From NCBI GenBank assembly GCA_028554755.1, contig JAPTOF010000014.1, positions 2,232,001 to 2,296,000 on the forward strand: a stretch of DNA of 64,000 nt, written 5' to 3'. The stretch comes from Cordia subcordata (Eukaryota; Streptophyta; Magnoliopsida; Boraginales; Cordiaceae). Under the pieces are notes generated by a model that saw only the letters and a list, made by a program, of their open reading frames with translations, searched no databases and was not told where the DNA came from. Shown here piece by piece: positions 61,817 to 64,000 of this stretch. Position 1 is the stretch's first letter. Each line of letters begins with the position of its first letter. Position numbers and translations under genes: made by a program.

Positions 61817-62141
61817 GGCATTGAAGCAAGCCTCCCTTATTACGGTGCAATAGCATCTGCGGGAGTCTGATTATTGCCCCTTATCTCTTTGATTTCCCAC
61901 CAGGTTGGAAACTTGAGGACTTGATGTAAGTAAATGGGATTGCTTTCACGTTGTGAATCCATGGTCTTCTTAATATGATGTTGTATGGGGACGGACAGTC
62001 TATCACCAAAAACCTGATATCCCTGTTAACCCCTTCTGCAAAGATTGACAAGTGCATCTCTGCGATAGTGTACTTGTGTTCTTCGCTAAAACCTACTAAG
62101 GAGGTAGATCACCTCACGAGGTGTTGTTCATCAACCCCCAT

Positions 62142-62360
62142 TTACCTGAGAGCGTCGAGCATTAAAACATTGGCAGAGCTACCGCTGTCTACCAAGATCC
62201 TTCGAACCCAGCAATTGGCTACCATAAGCGCGATGACTAATGCATCATCGTGTGGGTTATTCAGATGTGCAGTTTCATAACTAGAGAATGATATCACCAT
62301 TTTTGGGCCCAGATTGATTGGTTGTGGGGGATGATGATCGTGTCCCACTGCTAGACACAC
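62142..62360 (-). pseudogene. Gypsy aspartic protease region
   Basis: The residues WVRRILVDSGSSANVLMLDA include the D-S-G catalytic motif of retroviral-type proteases in the Tat/Athila style. It lies between gag and RT. A frame break follows. Confidence 0.8.
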
Positions 62361-62745
62361 ATGGCTTCGTAATGCAGAGACACTAATCCCATTGATGCAC
62401 GACCCCCCATAATGTAATTCAACGTTCGCTCTTGCCGTGGCGGGTTTGATAGGGATGGATCTTCAGCTTTTTGCTTCCCATCTCGTCAGGCTAGGGTCTG
62501 TCTTCCTTTTGTCAGAGAGGAGTTCAGCTAGATATCCCTTCTTAACAATTCAGGCACCTCCCACTTAAGGCCATTACACTCCTCCGTGGTGTGGCCGTGA
62601 TCCACATGAAATTCACACTACTTTGACTTGTCCCTCATTCCTGCGGGAGATCTTAACTTTGCTGACCATTTAATAGCGTTACCTATGGTCTTCAGGGTGT
62701 GAACGAGTTCTGATAGGGTCACAGAAAGGTTATACTCTAAAGCTT

Positions 62746-63969
62746 CTATTTTTCACTCCATGCCCTAATCAAGAGGTCGTCTTCTATTGCGCAATCTCCC
62801 ATTAGCGATCTTACTTTCGCTTCGGCTTTTAAAGGGGTAGGGTTCATGCCTACTTGGTAGGCGCCTCGAGTGGAGGTCCTCTTACCCATGATTCGGGAAA
62901 GTTCAACGGAGGTTGGCACGATCATCTTCCCATTTAATCTGTGCCCATGCCTTTGCGAAGGCATCTTTCATGGTCTTGAAATGATATCTCGTGAGCTCCT
63001 TGTAAAGGCTTGAATCTAGCAAAAGCCCCCTTCGAAAGGCTAAAATTGCTGTAGCCATGTTACATTGGGGTATGGATACCTTTTCTCTATTAAACCTTCC
63101 TACGTAGTCCCTGAGAGTTTCTCCCCTTCTCTGTACAATCAGATATAGATCGTCTAATTGCTTTTCCAACTTCCTACTATTTGCATACTGCTCTACAAAT
63201 ATGTCAGTTAACTGGGCAAAAGAGGATATGCACCCATTCAGGAGGTTGGTGTACCATTGTAGTGTGGGGCTTGCTAGACTTGAACCGAAGCTCTTATACA
63301 TGCAGGCTTCTCTTTTGTCATGGGGAATGGCTACAGTGTACATCTTCTACTTGTACTGCATTATGTGATCATCGTGGTCTATGGTCCCGTCGAACGGTTT
63401 CATAGTCGGGAAAGAAAACTTGGTGGGTAAGTCTACCGTCGCAATGACGTCTATGAAAGGAGACTCTGCATAGCTGTTGGTCGCGCTTCTTTTTATGGGT
63501 ACGGGTACTCTTGGATTTCTTTGGATCAGGGATTCCAATTCAGCAAATTGCCTAAGTACGTCAGGGTATGACCTATCTTGTGCGAGGTTAAGTGCTCCTT
63601 TGCCATTTTCTGCTAGTTCGAAATGCTAGTTGCATTAATACTAGTTACAATAGTAGTTGTTGGTATGGATGCATTGGCTACAGTTGACAGGACTCTACCT
63701 CTAGGGGTTTGGTGAGGTGTGGAGTCTAATAACTACATCGGGTCCATTGGCTCAATCAGTATGGCTTTTCCTTTGTCTCGGGGTGTCACATTTACTAAGA
63801 GGGCATTGACCTTCTCTAATAGATCCAGGTTCTCTTGTCGCTTGGCATTGTTCTCTGCCTCCACGTCTTTGAACCTGCTCTCATACAACATAATCTTCTC
63901 TTCGTAGGCCACTATCTTTGCCAAGATAGCCTTTATGTTGGTATCTTCACAGGAACTGGGGTCGGACAT
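62746..63969 (-). pseudogene. Gypsy gag
   Basis: The N-terminus at 63969 (MSDPSSCEDTNIKAILAKIV) is a coiled coil ended by a stop at 63733. The capsid part (63538-62903) has KPFDGTIDHDDHIMQYK, then a TAG at 63349-63347, and in the same frame ASPTLQWYTNLLNGCISSFA and RRGETLRDYVGRFNREKVSI of the Retrotrans_gag family. 62964-62746 is a Lys/Arg-rich continuation in another frame. Confidence 0.85.
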
Positions 63970-64000
63970 CCTTGGTCGTTGGATAAGTGCAAGCGTATTA

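Larger units (their letters stand above)
52830..64000 (-). mobile_element. Tat-lineage Ty3/Gypsy retrotransposon, cut by window edge
   Basis: Minus-strand order from the right edge: gag (63969-62746), protease (62360-62142), RT (61816-60816), RNase H, a second RNase H (60274-59819), integrase (59758-58538). These are followed by a long 3' region with an oppositely oriented ORF, a minisatellite and LTR-like sequence. The extra RNase H and long 3' region are hallmarks of the Tat (Ogre/Retand/Grande) lineage. Several stops show that it is inactive. The 5' LTR and primer site are outside the window. Confidence 0.85.

Overview
This is nuclear DNA from a flowering plant, probably a eudicot. The evidence is AT-rich intergenic sequence, GT-AG introns in host genes, Copia and Gypsy (Tat-type) LTR retrotransposons, MULE-like inverted-repeat elements and an organellar rRNA insert. 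The sequence does not fix the species. No bacterial operons, CRISPR arrays or phage genes are present.

Layout. (1) 349-23222, plus strand: the 3' part of a gene for a TARBP1/Trm3-like SpoU-family tRNA 2'-O-ribose methyltransferase. Thirteen exons can be joined in frame (1500 nt, 499 aa plus stop). Its introns are swollen by retroelements: a complete antisense Ale-type Copia with a perfect 5-bp target duplication, Copia and Gypsy fragments, and a nested Copia block at 11.5-18.3 kb. (2) 25493-29275, plus strand: a nine-exon subtilisin-like protease gene (SBT2-like, 826 aa), with a GC-AG intron that splits the codon before the catalytic His. (3) 30528-30779, minus: a small charged ORF containing an Asp/His run. 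(4) 31990-32626: a MULE-like MITE with long inverted repeats and a nearly perfect target duplication. (5) 35458-37850, minus: the 60S ribosomal protein L7 (uL30) gene, with six coding exons (242 aa) and a 5'-UTR intron. (6) 40505-41702: a fold-back element whose arms are built of tandem ~63-bp repeats. It is followed by a decayed large-subunit rRNA fragment that looks mitochondrial. (7) 42440-48236, plus: a complete Copia element with nearly identical 403-bp LTRs, a perfect AACTA duplication and a broken coding region. (8) 49169-52260, minus: a broken RPA70-like (OB-fold) gene next to a plausible Helitron 3' end. (9) 52830 to the right edge, minus: most of a Tat-lineage Gypsy element (gag, protease, RT, RNase H, a second RNase H, integrase). 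Beyond pol it has an oppositely oriented, apparently intron-containing ORF related to the 'putative gypsy type transposon' family, then a minisatellite, then LTR-like sequence.

Three host genes look functional: the methyltransferase (tRNA modification), the subtilase (secreted proteolysis) and RPL7 (translation). They are unrelated and independently transcribed. Everything else is mobile or decayed DNA. I found no clear new defence or metabolic system. The most unusual unit is the antisense gene inside the Tat element. Exon borders were assigned by eye from reading frame and splice sites.
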